Of a stretch of 64,000 bases of DNA, positions 1 through 8,847 are shown piece after piece. A program made the translations under genes and the position numbers. The DNA lies in NCBI RefSeq assembly GCF_003390845.1, contig NZ_QMEK01000001.1:558001-622000 (forward strand), read 5' to 3'. This DNA comes from Tropicimonas sp. IMCC34043 (GTDB lineage: Bacteria; Pseudomonadota; Alphaproteobacteria; Rhodobacterales; Rhodobacteraceae). Below the pieces are notes generated by a model. That model saw only the letters and a program-made list of their open reading frames with translations. It had not been told where the DNA came from and did no database searches. Each line of letters starts with the position of its first letter. The stretch's first letter is position 1.

Positions 1-229
1 GGTGCGGCGCGACCCGGTCAACGAGATCATCCTCGCAAACCGCCAGCAGGGCCCCGATGTGGTGCTCGACGCGGTGGCCGAACTGGCCCCTGACGGGTTC
101 GATGACATCGACGCGGTGCTGCCCGAGGCCGAGCGGCGCGAGCTTGCCGAACGCTACAAGCAGGCGACCGGGCTTGGCGTCGAGGAGATCAATGCCAAGC
201 CCGCGATCCTGGGCCCAGTCGGGCACTGA
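1..229 (+). CDS. C-terminal end of an unrecognised protein
   Basis: An open frame enters from the left edge and stops at 227-229, leaving about 75 residues of a mostly helical, charged C-terminus ending in ILGPVGH. The stop is only four bases before the TRAP small-subunit start, so it is probably the upstream gene of the same operon. A substrate-binding subunit would be expected there, but I do not recognise a DctP C-terminus in these residues. Confidence 0.55.
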   Translation, partial: VRRDPVNEIILANRQQGPDVVLDAVAELAPDGFDDIDAVLPEAERRELAERYKQATGLGVEEINAKPAILGPVGH

Positions 230-233
230 CTCC

Positions 234-803
234 ATGGGGGCAAGCCGGGCCGGGCGCGTGATCGAAGGCGCTGCCCGCGCGCTGGCCTGGTGCGGCGGGG
301 CGATCATGGCCGCGCTGTCGGTGCTGACCGTGGTTTCGATCCTCGGGCGGGCGCTCGACGGGCTGGGCCTTGGCGCCATACCGGGCGATTACGAGTTGAT
401 GGCCCACGGCTGTGGCATTGCGGTGTTCTTCTTTCTGCCCTGGTGCCAGCTGAAGCGTGGCCATGTCACCGTCGACATCGTGACCGAACGCTTCCCGCCG
501 CGGGTGCAGGCGCTGTTCGGTCTGTTTGGCGACGCGCTGATCACCTTCGCCTCGGTGGTGATCCTGCGACAGCTCTGGTTTGCGTTCGGACAGAAATTCC
601 CCTTCGGGTCCGACACGCTGCGGGGGGCGCTGGGGCTCGGCCATCGTCCGTTCTATGTCGAGACGACCTATGAATTGCAGCTGCCGCTCTGGATCCCCTA
701 TGCGCTGGCGCTGGTGGGGGCGGCGATGATGGTGGTCGTCGGGCTTTACACCGTGCTGCGCGCCGCCATCTGGGTGCGGGCCGGGCAGGAAGGCCGGGTG
801 TGA
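234..803 (+). CDS. dctQ: TRAP transporter small permease subunit (DctQ family)
   Basis: A protein of about 189 residues with four hydrophobic segments, as in DctQ subunits. These pair with the large DctM permease and a periplasmic binding protein for sodium-driven uptake of organic acids. The stretch FFLPWCQLKRGHVTVDIV, after the second membrane segment, matches the conserved DctQ loop. ATG 234 is chosen because the first membrane segment starts about 20 residues later. The stop overlaps the GTG start of the next gene (GTGA at 800-803), indicating translational coupling. The substrate cannot be read from the sequence. Confidence 0.9.
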   Translation: MGASRAGRVIEGAARALAWCGGAIMAALSVLTVVSILGRALDGLGLGAIPGDYELMAHGCGIAVFFFLPWCQLKRGHVTVDIVTERFPPRVQALFGLFGDALITFASVVILRQLWFAFGQKFPFGSDTLRGALGLGHRPFYVETTYELQLPLWIPYALALVGAAMMVVVGLYTVLRAAIWVRAGQEGRV

Positions 804-2152
804 GCGGCCCGACCCTTGCCCTGACCGGCTTCGGGCTGATGCTGGTCGCGGTCTTCCTGCGCGTGCCGGTGGCCGTCGCGCTGGGGCTTGCCGGGTTCTT
901 CGGCACCTGGCAGGTGACGGGAACGGCCGCGGCGCCGATGGCGCAGCTCAGGACGCTTGGCTACGAGACCTTCTCCAACGCCGGTCTGGCGGTTGTGCCG
1001 CTGTTTCTGATGATGGGCCAGATCGCCACCCGTACCGGCCTGTCGGCGGCGCTGTTCCGGGCGGCCTCGGACTGGCTTGGCCATCGCCGTGGCGGGATAG
1101 CGCTGGCCTCGGTCGGGGCCTGTGCCGGGTTCGGGGCGATCTGCGGCTCCTCGCTCGCGACCGCCTCGACCATGGGGCAGGTGGCGCTGCCCGAGATGCG
1201 CGCGCGCGGCTATTCGGATGCGCTGTCGACGGGCGTGCTGGCCGCGGGTGGCACGCTGGGCATCCTGATCCCGCCCTCGGTCATTCTGGTGATCTATGCG
1301 ATCCTGGCCGAGCAGAACATCGTCAAGATGTTCATGGCGGCGCTGGTGCCGGGGCTGCTGGCGGCGGCGGGATACATGCTGACCGTCGCGGTCTATGTCC
1401 GGCTGCGGCCTGAGGCCGCGCCGGCGGCCGAGCGGGTGCCGATCTCTGCTCGCTGGGGCAACCTCTGGGCGACCTGGCCGGCGCTCGCGATCTTCGGTCT
1501 GACCATTGGCGGCATTGCGTTCGACTGGAACTGGGCAAAGCCCGGGGGGCAGGCGCTGTTCACGCCGAACGAGGCGGCGGCTTTCGGGGCGACCGCAACG
1601 GCACTTTATGGCTTTGCCGTGGGGCGGCTGACCTTCTCGGGGCTGGGACAGGCATTTCTGGAGACCGCGAGGGCGACCGGCATGATCTTTGCCATCCTGC
1701 TTGGCGCCGAGGTCTTCAAGGGCTTTCTCGCGCTGACCCGCGCGCCTGACGCGCTGGCCGGATGGGTCACGGCGCAGGGCATCGCGCCGCTGCTTGTGCT
1801 GCTCGTCATCCTCGTCTTCTATCTGCTGCTCGGCTGCGCGATGGAAAGCCTGTCGATGATCCTGCTGACGGTGCCGATCTTTTTGCCGGTGATCGTGGCG
1901 CTCGATTTCGGAATGCCTGCGGACGACACCGCGATCTGGTTCGGGGTGCTGGCGCTGATCGCGGTCGAGGTCGGGCTGATCACCCCGCCGGTCGGATTGA
2001 ACCTGTTCATCCTCAGAAGTGTCGCCCCGGAAATCCCGCTGCGGCAGACCTATGCCGGCGTGCTGCCCTTCGTTGTCTCGGATCTCGTGCGGGTCGGTCT
2101 GCTGATCGCCTTTCCGGGGCTGACGCTCTGGCTGGTTTCAATCGCCGCCTGA
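800..2152 (+). CDS. dctM: TRAP transporter large permease subunit (DctM family)
   Basis: A 450-residue very hydrophobic protein with about 12 membrane segments, the normal size for DctM, which forms the transport path of TRAP carriers. Family-typical stretches include FGAICGSSLATASTMG near residue 115, GGTLGILIPPSVILVIYA near 155 and VGLITPPVGLNLFI near 395. The GTG start overlaps the dctQ stop. It is the last gene before the tRNA that marks the edge of the accessory region, so it belongs to the chromosomal backbone. Confidence 0.95.
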   Translation: MSGPTLALTGFGLMLVAVFLRVPVAVALGLAGFFGTWQVTGTAAAPMAQLRTLGYETFSNAGLAVVPLFLMMGQIATRTGLSAALFRAASDWLGHRRGGIALASVGACAGFGAICGSSLATASTMGQVALPEMRARGYSDALSTGVLAAGGTLGILIPPSVILVIYAILAEQNIVKMFMAALVPGLLAAAGYMLTVAVYVRLRPEAAPAAERVPISARWGNLWATWPALAIFGLTIGGIAFDWNWAKPGGQALFTPNEAAAFGATATALYGFAVGRLTFSGLGQAFLETARATGMIFAILLGAEVFKGFLALTRAPDALAGWVTAQGIAPLLVLLVILVFYLLLGCAMESLSMILLTVPIFLPVIVALDFGMPADDTAIWFGVLALIAVEVGLITPPVGLNLFILRSVAPEIPLRQTYAGVLPFVVSDLVRVGLLIAFPGLTLWLVSIAA

Positions 2153-2214
2153 GCGATATTGCGGCATTTTCCTGTGGCGCAGCCCGCGGACGAGGGCTAA
2201 ACAGGGGTCCGGCG

Positions 2215-2298
2215 GCCCGAGTGGTGGAATGGTAGACGCAGGGGACTCAAAATCCCCCGCCGCAAGGCGTGTCGGTTCGAGTCCGACCTCGGGCACCA
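2215..2298 (+). tRNA. tRNA-Leu (anticodon CAA)
   Basis: An 84-base cloverleaf: acceptor GCCCGAG pairs with CUCGGGC at 2288-2294, followed by A and an encoded CCA at 2296-2298. The anticodon loop CTCAAAA is closed by a GGGGA/TCCCC stem and gives anticodon CAA. A long variable arm (CGCCGCAAGGCG), typical of leucine tRNAs, precedes the TTCGAGT T-loop. A phage integrase remnant lies just downstream and points toward it, so its 3' end is the likely attachment site of the prophage. Confidence 0.95.
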
Positions 2299-2392
2299 CA
2301 ATTTATTCAATGGGATACGACTGTTCGGACTGGCGTGTTCCGGCGACGGTGCGCGTGACGTCAAACATCGAAGTCAAACAGTCCTGTTCTGT

Positions 2393-3393
2393 TCATGTTC
2401 TGTCCCCGCGCTCCTGCGTGGGTCTCGACAGTGCCTTCCGGCTGGCCCGCTTGCGGTAATAGGCGACCATCTCTGCGCTCTGGTTTGTGATGGCCTGGAT
2501 CTGTGCATCCGAACGGCCGGCTTCGGCGAGTCGGACAATTGCCAGCTTCCGCAGACCATGAAGCGAGAATCGCCTGGCTTCGTCGCCAAGCTTGGACCGC
2601 CATTTCCTGAAAGCCTTCTCGATCGCGCTGTAGCCAAGAGGTTCGGTGAGGTTCTTTGCCAGGACGTAGGCCCCGGTAACGGGCAGGGCGGCCAGATAGG
2701 ACCGAAGGTTCTCCGGGCAAAACCCCTCGAATTCCTCGGCGCCCTTTTCATCCGTCACGCGAATCCATTCGCCGTCGAACCGGTTGCGGCGCATCCCGAT
2801 TGCCGCATTGGGCCGCCGCCCGGTTCCAAGGATCAGTTCTGCTGCTGTGCGAACCGCAACCGGTGCTTCGGAGAGCTTCTCGATCATCCAGTCTGGCCAC
2901 GGCTCGAACTCGCTTCTTGCCATAGGGTGTTATCCCTGACGCCGGGTTTGGGCCGATGGGCCAGTCAAGCTGGTTCACCGCATAGTTCCAGATCAGGGAT
3001 ACGACGGACAGGTATTTGTCTGCCTTGCGTGTCGTGTCGGCCATCTTGGAATGTGCAGCGCGGACGGCCTGTCTGGTCGTCTTGCTCATGTCCTTGCCGC
3101 CGTTCTTTTCGGCGATGCGGTCCATGTCGCGACGGTAAGATGCCTTTGTGCTGGGTGCCAGTTTCATCTGGATTCGCGGATCCGAGCGCCATTGCCTGAT
3201 GGCCTCTCCCTAGGTGTGCTTCTGTGGAGCCACCTGCGGCTGGTGCCTGCCCGCCTCACACATCCAATACAGACGATCAAGCTCTTGCGGGTCGCCACCC
3301 CATGCAAGCTTGATAGCGCGTTGTTTCCTCTTTCCGTCCGCGGTCGATCTCACAAGATGGTATGGCTCCCACCTGCCGGCCTGCAATTTTCAT
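2393..3393 (-). pseudogene. Tyrosine-recombinase integrase, broken
   Basis: The reading starts at the ATG complementary to 3391-3393 (MKIAGRQVGAIPS) and covers a whole phage integrase only if several lesions are bridged. There is a frameshift after DRGRK near 3320, an in-frame TAG at about 3210 where the family has Trp (HT-stop-GEAIRQW), and another frameshift near 2910 between the SAM-like N-terminal domain and the catalytic domain. The catalytic part keeps GTGRRPN (Arg), LHGLR (His-x-x-Arg) and VAYYRK (Tyr). It presumably once inserted the element into the adjacent tRNA-Leu. As sequenced it cannot be made. Confidence 0.85.
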
Positions 3394-3433
3394 GTCAGGT
3401 GCAGGCGCGAAATCCGTGGCTTTGACGGGGGTC

Positions 3434-3631
3434 TCACAGTTCGAAATCTTCACTTGGCATGGCGGCATTGCCTGAAACGATAGCCTCAAGATCCGCAACG
3501 CGCCATCGATCCATGCCGCCTACGCGCTTTGGTAGCGGCAGGGCGCCGAAGTTGACGAGCTTGCGGAATTCTGTCGTTTTCATGTCGAGCAGTCTGGCTG
3601 CAGTTCGTTCTGAGGCGCAGATTATTGTCAT
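3434..3631 (-). CDS. AlpA/excisionase-like DNA-binding protein
   Basis: A 65-residue protein with a MerR-like helix-turn-helix: ASERTAARLLDMKTTEFRK, then GALPLPKRVGGMDRWRVADL, the usual pattern of AlpA and phage excisionases, where the wing carries a basic loop followed by the WR..DL helix. It lies just upstream of the integrase on the same strand, the normal xis-int order. The frame is intact although the integrase is not. Confidence 0.75.
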   Translation of the reverse strand: MTIICASERTAARLLDMKTTEFRKLVNFGALPLPKRVGGMDRWRVADLEAIVSGNAAMPSEDFEL

Positions 3632-3758
3632 CGTTTTCCACCACTTCGATCACGGTGCCCTCGGTTAATCAGCAAACAGGTTAGAGGCTCGGCACGCTCT
3701 CGTCGGTGCTTTCCAGCACGCGGGACGCGCCCTGAAGAGTCGAAGGTAGGGTTGCAAG

Positions 3759-4880
3759 TCATGCGGCGATCTTCCTTTCCACGAGGTGGTGGCAGTTTGC
3801 CTCGACCAGCGCGGCGGCGACGGGCGGGCAGACGCTGTTTCCGCAGCAGCTGATCTGGACGTTCTTCGGGAAGGCGCGCCATTCCCATTCGCCGTTCCGG
3901 GTCTCCCAGACCCCGTCGATCACGTAGTCGTCGGGGAAGCCCTGGGCGCGGAACAGCTCGCGCGGGGTCAGCATCCACATGCCGATATCGACCACGACAT
4001 AGTCGGCGCCAGCGATGGTGAGGGTGACGAGGTCGCCGCCGTCCCAGGCGTCGTGGGTGCGCAGGAAGGCCGCGACCTCGCGGGCGCGGTCCGCGTGCTC
4101 TGCGCCGAAGGTGGGCGCCTCCAGCACCGCCTGCATGTGCGCGAAGCGGTCTTTGGTCGTGGTGGTGTGACATGGCGCGTCGTGCCGCGCGCCGTCGCCG
4201 GTGCCGTAGTATTTCGCGAACCACGCCGCGACCGGCATCTGATGGCTGCCGGTGCCGGCGATGGTCGACAGCGGCGCGCGGGCATCGTGGCCGGTGACGC
4301 TGGTGTGGTGCTGGGCGAGAAAGGCCGCGGCGGCCGCATGCTTGACGCCGCCTGCGACGACGGTGCCGAGCGGGGCATGCGGGTCGAGCGACCGCGGCGC
4401 CTGCCCGGGGCGTTCGCCATAGCCGGTCTGGACCAGCGCCGGGACGATGACGGCCTTTTCGCCGCGGTTTGCGCCGGTGATGGTGCGGAACGGATCGGCC
4501 AGATCTTCGGTCCGGCAGCCGTGGGTCAGGTTCACGATGAAGGGACGCTCGGCTTCGAGCACATAGCGCCTCATGCCGCGGGCGATCCGCGCCAGCGTCG
4601 CCGGTGCCAGCGGCCGGATGGCGCGCAGGCCGTGCCTCGCCATGATCTGCTCGGCGGTGTCGAAGATGGACGGGCAGGGCAGCGACCAGTCGATGCATTC
4701 GGCCGCGGTGCGCCAAGGCTTCAGCTTTCCCTGCTTCACCGCGTCCGATTTCGGATCGCCATGGGTCTGCTTCGGCCAGACGATGGGGCGGCCGTCGCAG
4801 CGGGCGACGACGAACAGCCGCATCCTCGTCCGCCAGTTGGAACGGGAGGGCGCGTGATGGGATGCGCGTCGCACACTCAC
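3759..4880 (-). pseudogene. Phage-type C5-cytosine DNA methyltransferase, N-terminus missing
   Basis: The readable 373 residues correspond to the C-terminal half of phage cytosine-C5 methyltransferases. RTRMRLFVVAR fits motif VIII and its RxR, followed by the WPKQTHGDPKSDAV, WSLPCPSIF and FRTITGANRGEKA blocks. Motif IX/X-like MLTPRELFRAQGFPDDYV and QISCCGNSVCPPVAAAL stand at the end. The SAM-binding motif I and the catalytic Pro-Cys motif, normally in the first 120 residues, are absent, and the DNA upstream (4881-4979) does not encode them. The gene is therefore probably inactive. It faces away from the DUF1937 gene at 4979. Confidence 0.75.
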
Positions 4881-4978
4881 GGAATCCGGGCGATCCTCCC
4901 CGCCCGGTGGGGCCTGCAGGCGGCGTTGGGGACGTCCGCCGCCTGCGGGTCGACCGTTTTCATGGGGGAGGCGTGACG

Positions 4979-5490
4979 ATGTTCGGACGTGAGCCGGATT
5001 GGGACCGGATCGAGGCGACTGCCGGCGACTGGCCGGATCTGCACCTGGGCCAAAGCGTCGAGACTGTCGGATTTCGGGCGCAGACCGGCATCAGCTATCT
5101 GGCGACGCCCTACAGCAAGCTCGCGGGCGGCGACGGCGGATGGTCGTCCGATCTGTCGCAGCGCGCTGCCGCCGCGGCGGCGGTCTGGGCGTCGGATCTC
5201 GCGCAGCGGGGCGTGACCGCGGTGTCGCCGATCGTGAGCGCGCATTCGATGGTGGTGGAATCGTTCCTCGCCGGCGGGGCGCATCCGGACCCGATGGATC
5301 ACGGCTTCTGTGTGCGCTGGTGCCGGCCGCTGCTGTTCGCCAGCGCCCGGGTGATCGTGCCGCCGATCGACGGCTGGCGCGCGTCGGTCGGGGTCTGGAA
5401 GGAAGTCGAGCGCGGATCGCCAGCGGCGCCCCGATCAACATGTCAAAGCAGCGCCGCACAAGGGCCGATCCGCATCGGCGCGCGGCATGA
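4979..5490 (+). CDS. DUF1937-like protein, probable 3' frameshift
   Basis: The first 145 residues (YLATPYSKLAGG, VSPIVSAHSM, MDHGFCVRWCRPLLFAS, VIVPPIDGWRASVGVWKEVE) match the DUF1937 family, related to nucleoside 2-deoxyribosyltransferase folds and common in phages. Near 5410 the expected ending (IASGAPINMSKQRR) continues in the next frame and stops at 5488-5490, where TGA overlaps the ATG of the next gene. Left uncorrected, the original frame runs on into the gene at 5687, which looks accidental. A one-base lesion near 5410 is the simplest reading. Confidence 0.6.
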
Positions 5491-5690
5491 GCCGCCCTCC
5501 GATCCAGCGCCGGCCGGGCGAACGCAACCCGGTCGCGGGGCAATGTGCAATCCACCTGCGCCGGATCTGCGGGGTCTGCGTGCATTTCGACGGCGAGACG
5601 ATCCGCGGTGCCGGGACCTGCGGCCGGCTTGGCGGGTGGCGCAGCGGGCTGTGCCGGGCATGGGAGTGCAGCCTGTGGGCAAGGAAGTGA
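5487..5690 (+). CDS. Small cysteine-containing phage protein
   Basis: A 67-residue ORF whose ATG overlaps the preceding stop (ATGA) and whose stop overlaps the next start (GTGA). These two overlaps are the main evidence that it is real. It has a CGVC pair and spaced cysteines (C19, C28, C31, C44, C56, C61), which could bind a metal. I do not recognise the family. Confidence 0.5.
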   Translation: MSRPPIQRRPGERNPVAGQCAIHLRRICGVCVHFDGETIRGAGTCGRLGGWRSGLCRAWECSLWARK

Positions 5691-6289
5691 CGCTGATCGC
5701 GCACAACATCCGCGACGTCGATGCGTTGCCGGAATATCCGATACCGCCCGGCGAACGGCTGGAATCGCATTCCTATTTCGCCTTCCATCATCGCCGCTGG
5801 CTGAACTCCGTTCTCGGGCGGCTGGGGGAATGGGACGTCAAGGGCATGGCGGTCGAGCTGTGGTGCCTGGCGCAGGACCAAGACCCGGTCGGGACGCTGC
5901 CGAACGACGATCGCATGATCGCGGCGCTGCTGCATATCTCGACCGACGAATGGCGCGGGATGCTGCGCCGGGATCCGAACCCGCTGCATCGCTGGACGCA
6001 ATGCCGCGCGGGTGGCGAGGTGCGCCTGATGCACCCGGTGGTGACCGAGGTCGCGCAGGCGGCGCTGAGCGGCAAGGCGCGGTCCGCCGACCGGAAGTCG
6101 GCCGATTCCGAACGAAAGCGTCTGGACAGATTGCGCGCGGTCGCCGCCCAGCACGTCGGGCCCGAGTTCGCGGCCAAGGGGCTTTATATCGCGCGGCTGG
6201 ACGAGGTCCTGGCCGAGATGTTCCCGGAAGGCAACCGGACAGAGGCCCGTATTCTCAAGGCAATCCAGTCGCTTAACGGCCGGTACTGA
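5687..6289 (+). CDS. Phage replication-associated protein, DUF1376-like
   Basis: A 200-residue protein starting at GTG 5687. The segment SYFAFHHRRWLNSVLGRLGEWDVKGMAVELWCLAQDQDPVGTLP resembles DUF1376-type replisome-organiser N-termini, in which a short winged-helix region begins with an aromatic xxWL motif. The C-terminal 70 residues are basic and helical (SGKARSADRKSADSERKR). The position in an early gene block, coupled by GTGA overlap to the small Cys protein, fits a replication role. The family assignment is tentative. Confidence 0.5.
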   Translation: MTLIAHNIRDVDALPEYPIPPGERLESHSYFAFHHRRWLNSVLGRLGEWDVKGMAVELWCLAQDQDPVGTLPNDDRMIAALLHISTDEWRGMLRRDPNPLHRWTQCRAGGEVRLMHPVVTEVAQAALSGKARSADRKSADSERKRLDRLRAVAAQHVGPEFAAKGLYIARLDEVLAEMFPEGNRTEARILKAIQSLNGRY

Positions 6290-6339
6290 TCCATTCAATT
6301 CCTTCCCGGTTTTGTCCGACGGACAGAATGGGACAGTCC

Positions 6340-6361
6340 GCGGACAGAAATTTCTGTCCGC
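6340..6361. repeat. Perfect 22-bp palindrome in a GGACAG repeat cluster
   Basis: The 22 bases centred between 6350 and 6351 read identically on both strands (half-site GCGGACAGAAA). Two more GGACAG copies lie just upstream at about 6321 and 6331, preceded by the short palindrome GTCCGACGGAC near 6314. It lies in the gap after the replication-type gene and before a NusG-like gene, a good place for an operator or replication origin. No binding protein can be named. Confidence 0.6.
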
Positions 6362-6556
6362 TGCATGAGAGGATAGGAGAGGAAAAGAAATGAAAGGAAA
6401 GGATATTCGGGACGGACCAGCCCAAACCGGCGCGCCTGCTGTGGATAACTTCGGGCCATGCAATGAGAGGGCGATTGCCGAAGACGGCGCACCGTTCTGG
6501 TCGGCGCCGAGGGCGAGACCTACCGGACCCGCACAGGCGGCATCGCGCGGCGGCCA

Positions 6557-6884
6557 TTGCGCGGCACCGGGCATCGCGAGTTCCTGCCCGAGGTCGTACT
6601 GCGCCGCGCCGGGTTCGAGGTGTTCCTGCCGGTCAAGAAGGTCTGGCGGCGCAAGTCGCGGGTATCGGCCGAGAAGGTGCTGATCCGGATGCCGCTGGTG
6701 CCGGGCTGGATCTTTGTCGGGATCGATGGCGGCGTGGCGCGGTGGGCGGATCTGATGGCGACCGGCGTCGTCGCGGGCGTGATCGGAACGGGCGGGCGGC
6801 CGCTGCGGGTCGGTCTCCGGGTGATCCTCGATCTGATGCGGCGGTGGGGCGGCCGGGAGGGGGCCGATCGCAGGCGGCTGATCC
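6557..6884 (+). pseudogene. NusG N-terminal-domain (antitermination) protein, fused and truncated
   Basis: The segment LPEVVLRRAGFEVFLPVKKVWRRKSR followed by LIRMPLVPGWIFVGI is the NGN fold of NusG-type elongation factors, a kind found in phage late-control positions. The nearest in-frame start is TTG 6557. Family-like sequence (VLVGAEGETYRTRTGG) extends upstream to about 6505 in the same frame without a start codon, so the true 5' end is probably displaced by a lesion around 6463-6500. After about residue 110 the frame runs straight into a different phage gene (6885), so the C-terminus is lost. Confidence 0.55.
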
Positions 6885-7269
6885 GGCGGTCGGTGAAGAT
6901 CAAGCGGTCGTCCTGGCGCAATCTTCGCTATGAGATGCTGTCCTCTGGCGGCGACGTGGCGCTGAAGTACTTCAGGAAGCGGGAGACGAAGGCCGGTGTC
7001 GTGGCAAACCTTGGCGCGCTGCGCGGGCGGGTGCTGTTCCCGCGGACGTTCTTTCGCGGTGGCAAGTTCCCGAGCCGGGTCGATATCGACATGGGCGGGC
7101 ATGTCTATGACCGGCTGAGCGAGCGGCGCTTTCATCTGAAGAAGGTCAGGTCGGGCGTGTTCATCCCGAGGACATGGCCGACGGCGCGGCGTCGCGAGCG
7201 TTCGACGAGGTCATCGCCAGCCACCTCGAGACCCGCCTCGATCACGAAATCACGCGCCATCTGTCATGA
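6885..7269 (+). pseudogene. Minor tail protein Z-like fragment, frameshifted
   Basis: The segments SSGGDVALKYFRKRETKAGV, RTFFRGGKFPSRV, GGHVYDRL and KKVRSGVFIP match phage minor tail protein Z / gp10-like proteins. The typical end (EDMADGAASRAFDEVI, stopping at 7267-7269) is reached only by a one-base correction at about 7172 (ATCCCGAGG for an expected ATCCCCGAGG). The fragment has no start codon of its own and is fused to the NusG-like frame. This protein would be expected near gpFII at 17.5 kb, where it is absent, so it appears displaced. Confidence 0.55.
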
Positions 7270-7662
7270 AATCCTGCCCCCTGAGAGAAAAGGGACCGTA
7301 CCCCGGAAAGGTGGTAGCGGTGTCCGTACAGCCCGGGGTTCCGCCAGTTTGTCCGGGGTTGTGAAGTCTTAACTCGGACAGGCCGTTAACTGTCCGGAGG
7401 GTGGTCGCCGTTGCGCTTGAACCCGCCGCCGTCCGTTATGGCAGGAGGCCGACCGGCGGTTCTGCCGGGCACTGTAGCCAGGAAGAGTGTGAGCCGATTG
7501 AGAGAAAGCTGGCATTCAGGTTGACAGCTGGCAACGTCAGCAGTGCGGGCGAAGTGAGCTTTCGCTTCGGCTGCGCCGGCGGCAGCCTTCCAGAATCAGT
7601 CATTCGTGGTAGAATGTGCAATTGCGGCGTGAACATAACAATGACGGTATCTGGTTGGATCG
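7270..7662. other. Intergenic stretch with an inverted repeat
   Basis: No convincing gene. An inverted repeat CGGACAG/CTGTCCG with an 8-base spacer lies at 7375-7396 and uses the same heptamer as the palindrome at 6340-6361, so both may bind the same regulator. The rest, including an open frame at 7401-7715, lacks family features and codon-position bias. This is the left junction of the inserted efflux/oxidoreductase block. Confidence 0.4.
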
Positions 7663-8847
7663 TCACGGCTCGGCCCGGCTTTTCTGTCGAAGTCGCAAGA
7701 CCAGAGGCACGCTAAGCGCGTAGATGGCGACGACGGTCAACCAGATTGCGCCCGGCCAATAGGGCTGCGCTGCGAAATAGACGCTCGCAAACCCCAATGG
7801 CGCGGCAATCGAGGCGACGCTGACCACAGATGCCAACACGCCTTGGAGTTGCCCTTGGAAAGATTGATCCACCTGCCGTGTCGCCAGAGATTGCAGCGCA
7901 GGCACACCAATGCCGCCGAGAGCAAAAAGCGGCAAGATCGCAAACACGATCCAGCCGTGTCTGGCAAAAGCCATGGTGATCAGGGCTGTACAGGCGCATG
8001 CAATGCCGGTCAGAATTGCGCCCCGCTCGCCCAGCAGTTTGACCGCAGGGCCGGGCAGAAAGGCCTGCGCCAAGGCCTGACAGGCCCCGAAAGTGCCAAG
8101 CGAGAGACCGATCATCAGGCCACTCCACTGGAAGGTATCGCTGCCCCAAAGCGCCCAGCAAATCGCATAGGCCTCACCTGTCGCGCTGAACAGAAAGAAC
8201 AACAGCAGGATCGGGAGAACGTGTTTCATCCCGAGCGCCCAGCCCAGCGGCCGCAGGGGGTTAAGTGCCGAAAGGTCGATTTTCTTGCCGCCGGTTTTGC
8301 GCGATTCTGGCAGCAGGAAAAAGGTCAGGGCGAGGTTGCCGGCGTTCAAAATTGCCGCCACGATGAACGGCAGGCGCAGCCAGTGGTCGCCCAAGGCGCC
8401 GCCCAGGACCGGCCCGACAATAAAACCCATGCCGAACATGGCGCTGAACAGGCCAAAGCGGCGCGCGCGTTGATCCTCGGCCGAGACGTCGGTGATATAG
8501 GCCATGGCGACCGCGACATTGGCGCTTGTCAGCCCCGCAATGGCGCGGCCCAGAAACAGCAGCCAAAGGCTGGGTGCTACCGCCATCAGGAGGTAGTTGA
8601 TAGCCGCTCCGCCGAGCGAGATCAGCAACACGGGACGGCGCCCGATCCGGTCGCTCAAAGCGCCAAGAACCGGCGCAAAGACGAACTGCATGACGGCATA
8701 AAGGGCTATCATGGTCCCAATATAGGGCGCTACGTTTTCGGAATTCGTCACCTCGCGCAGCAGCGCCGGCAGGATGGGGAAGATCAGGCCGATGCCGATG
8801 GCATCAAGGCTGATGGTGATGAAAATAAGGACGAGGGGTCTGTTCAT
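7663..8847 (-). CDS. TetA-like MFS drug:H+ antiporter
   Basis: 394 residues with 12 predicted membrane helices, the usual size for Tet-family exporters. Residues 1-60 (LVLIFITISLDAIGIGLIFP, YAVMQFVFAPVLGALSDR) follow TetA(A/C/G) closely, with motif A (GALSDRIGRRPVL) and motif C-like GFIVGPVLGGALGD. ATG 8847 is chosen because the TetA-like N-terminus starts there; the frame stays open further upstream without family similarity. The divergent tetR usual beside tetA is absent. It probably exports a drug or toxic metabolite; tetracycline itself is not certain. Confidence 0.85.
   Translation of the reverse strand: MNRPLVLIFITISLDAIGIGLIFPILPALLREVTNSENVAPYIGTMIALYAVMQFVFAPVLGALSDRIGRRPVLLISLGGAAINYLLMAVAPSLWLLFLGRAIAGLTSANVAVAMAYITDVSAEDQRARRFGLFSAMFGMGFIVGPVLGGALGDHWLRLPFIVAAILNAGNLALTFFLLPESRKTGGKKIDLSALNPLRPLGWALGMKHVLPILLLFFLFSATGEAYAICWALWGSDTFQWSGLMIGLSLGTFGACQALAQAFLPGPAVKLLGERGAILTGIACACTALITMAFARHGWIVFAILPLFALGGIGVPALQSLATRQVDQSFQGQLQGVLASVVSVASIAAPLGFASVYFAAQPYWPGAIWLTVVAIYALSVPLVLRLRQKSRAEP

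Noticed and set aside
5435-7135. 566-codon minus-strand open frame
   Set aside because: Covers the replication-type and NusG-like genes on the other strand and reads as low-complexity Pro/Arg/His.
7401-7715. 104-codon open frame before the TetA-like gene
   Set aside because: Overlaps the exporter's end and has no recognisable start site or domain.
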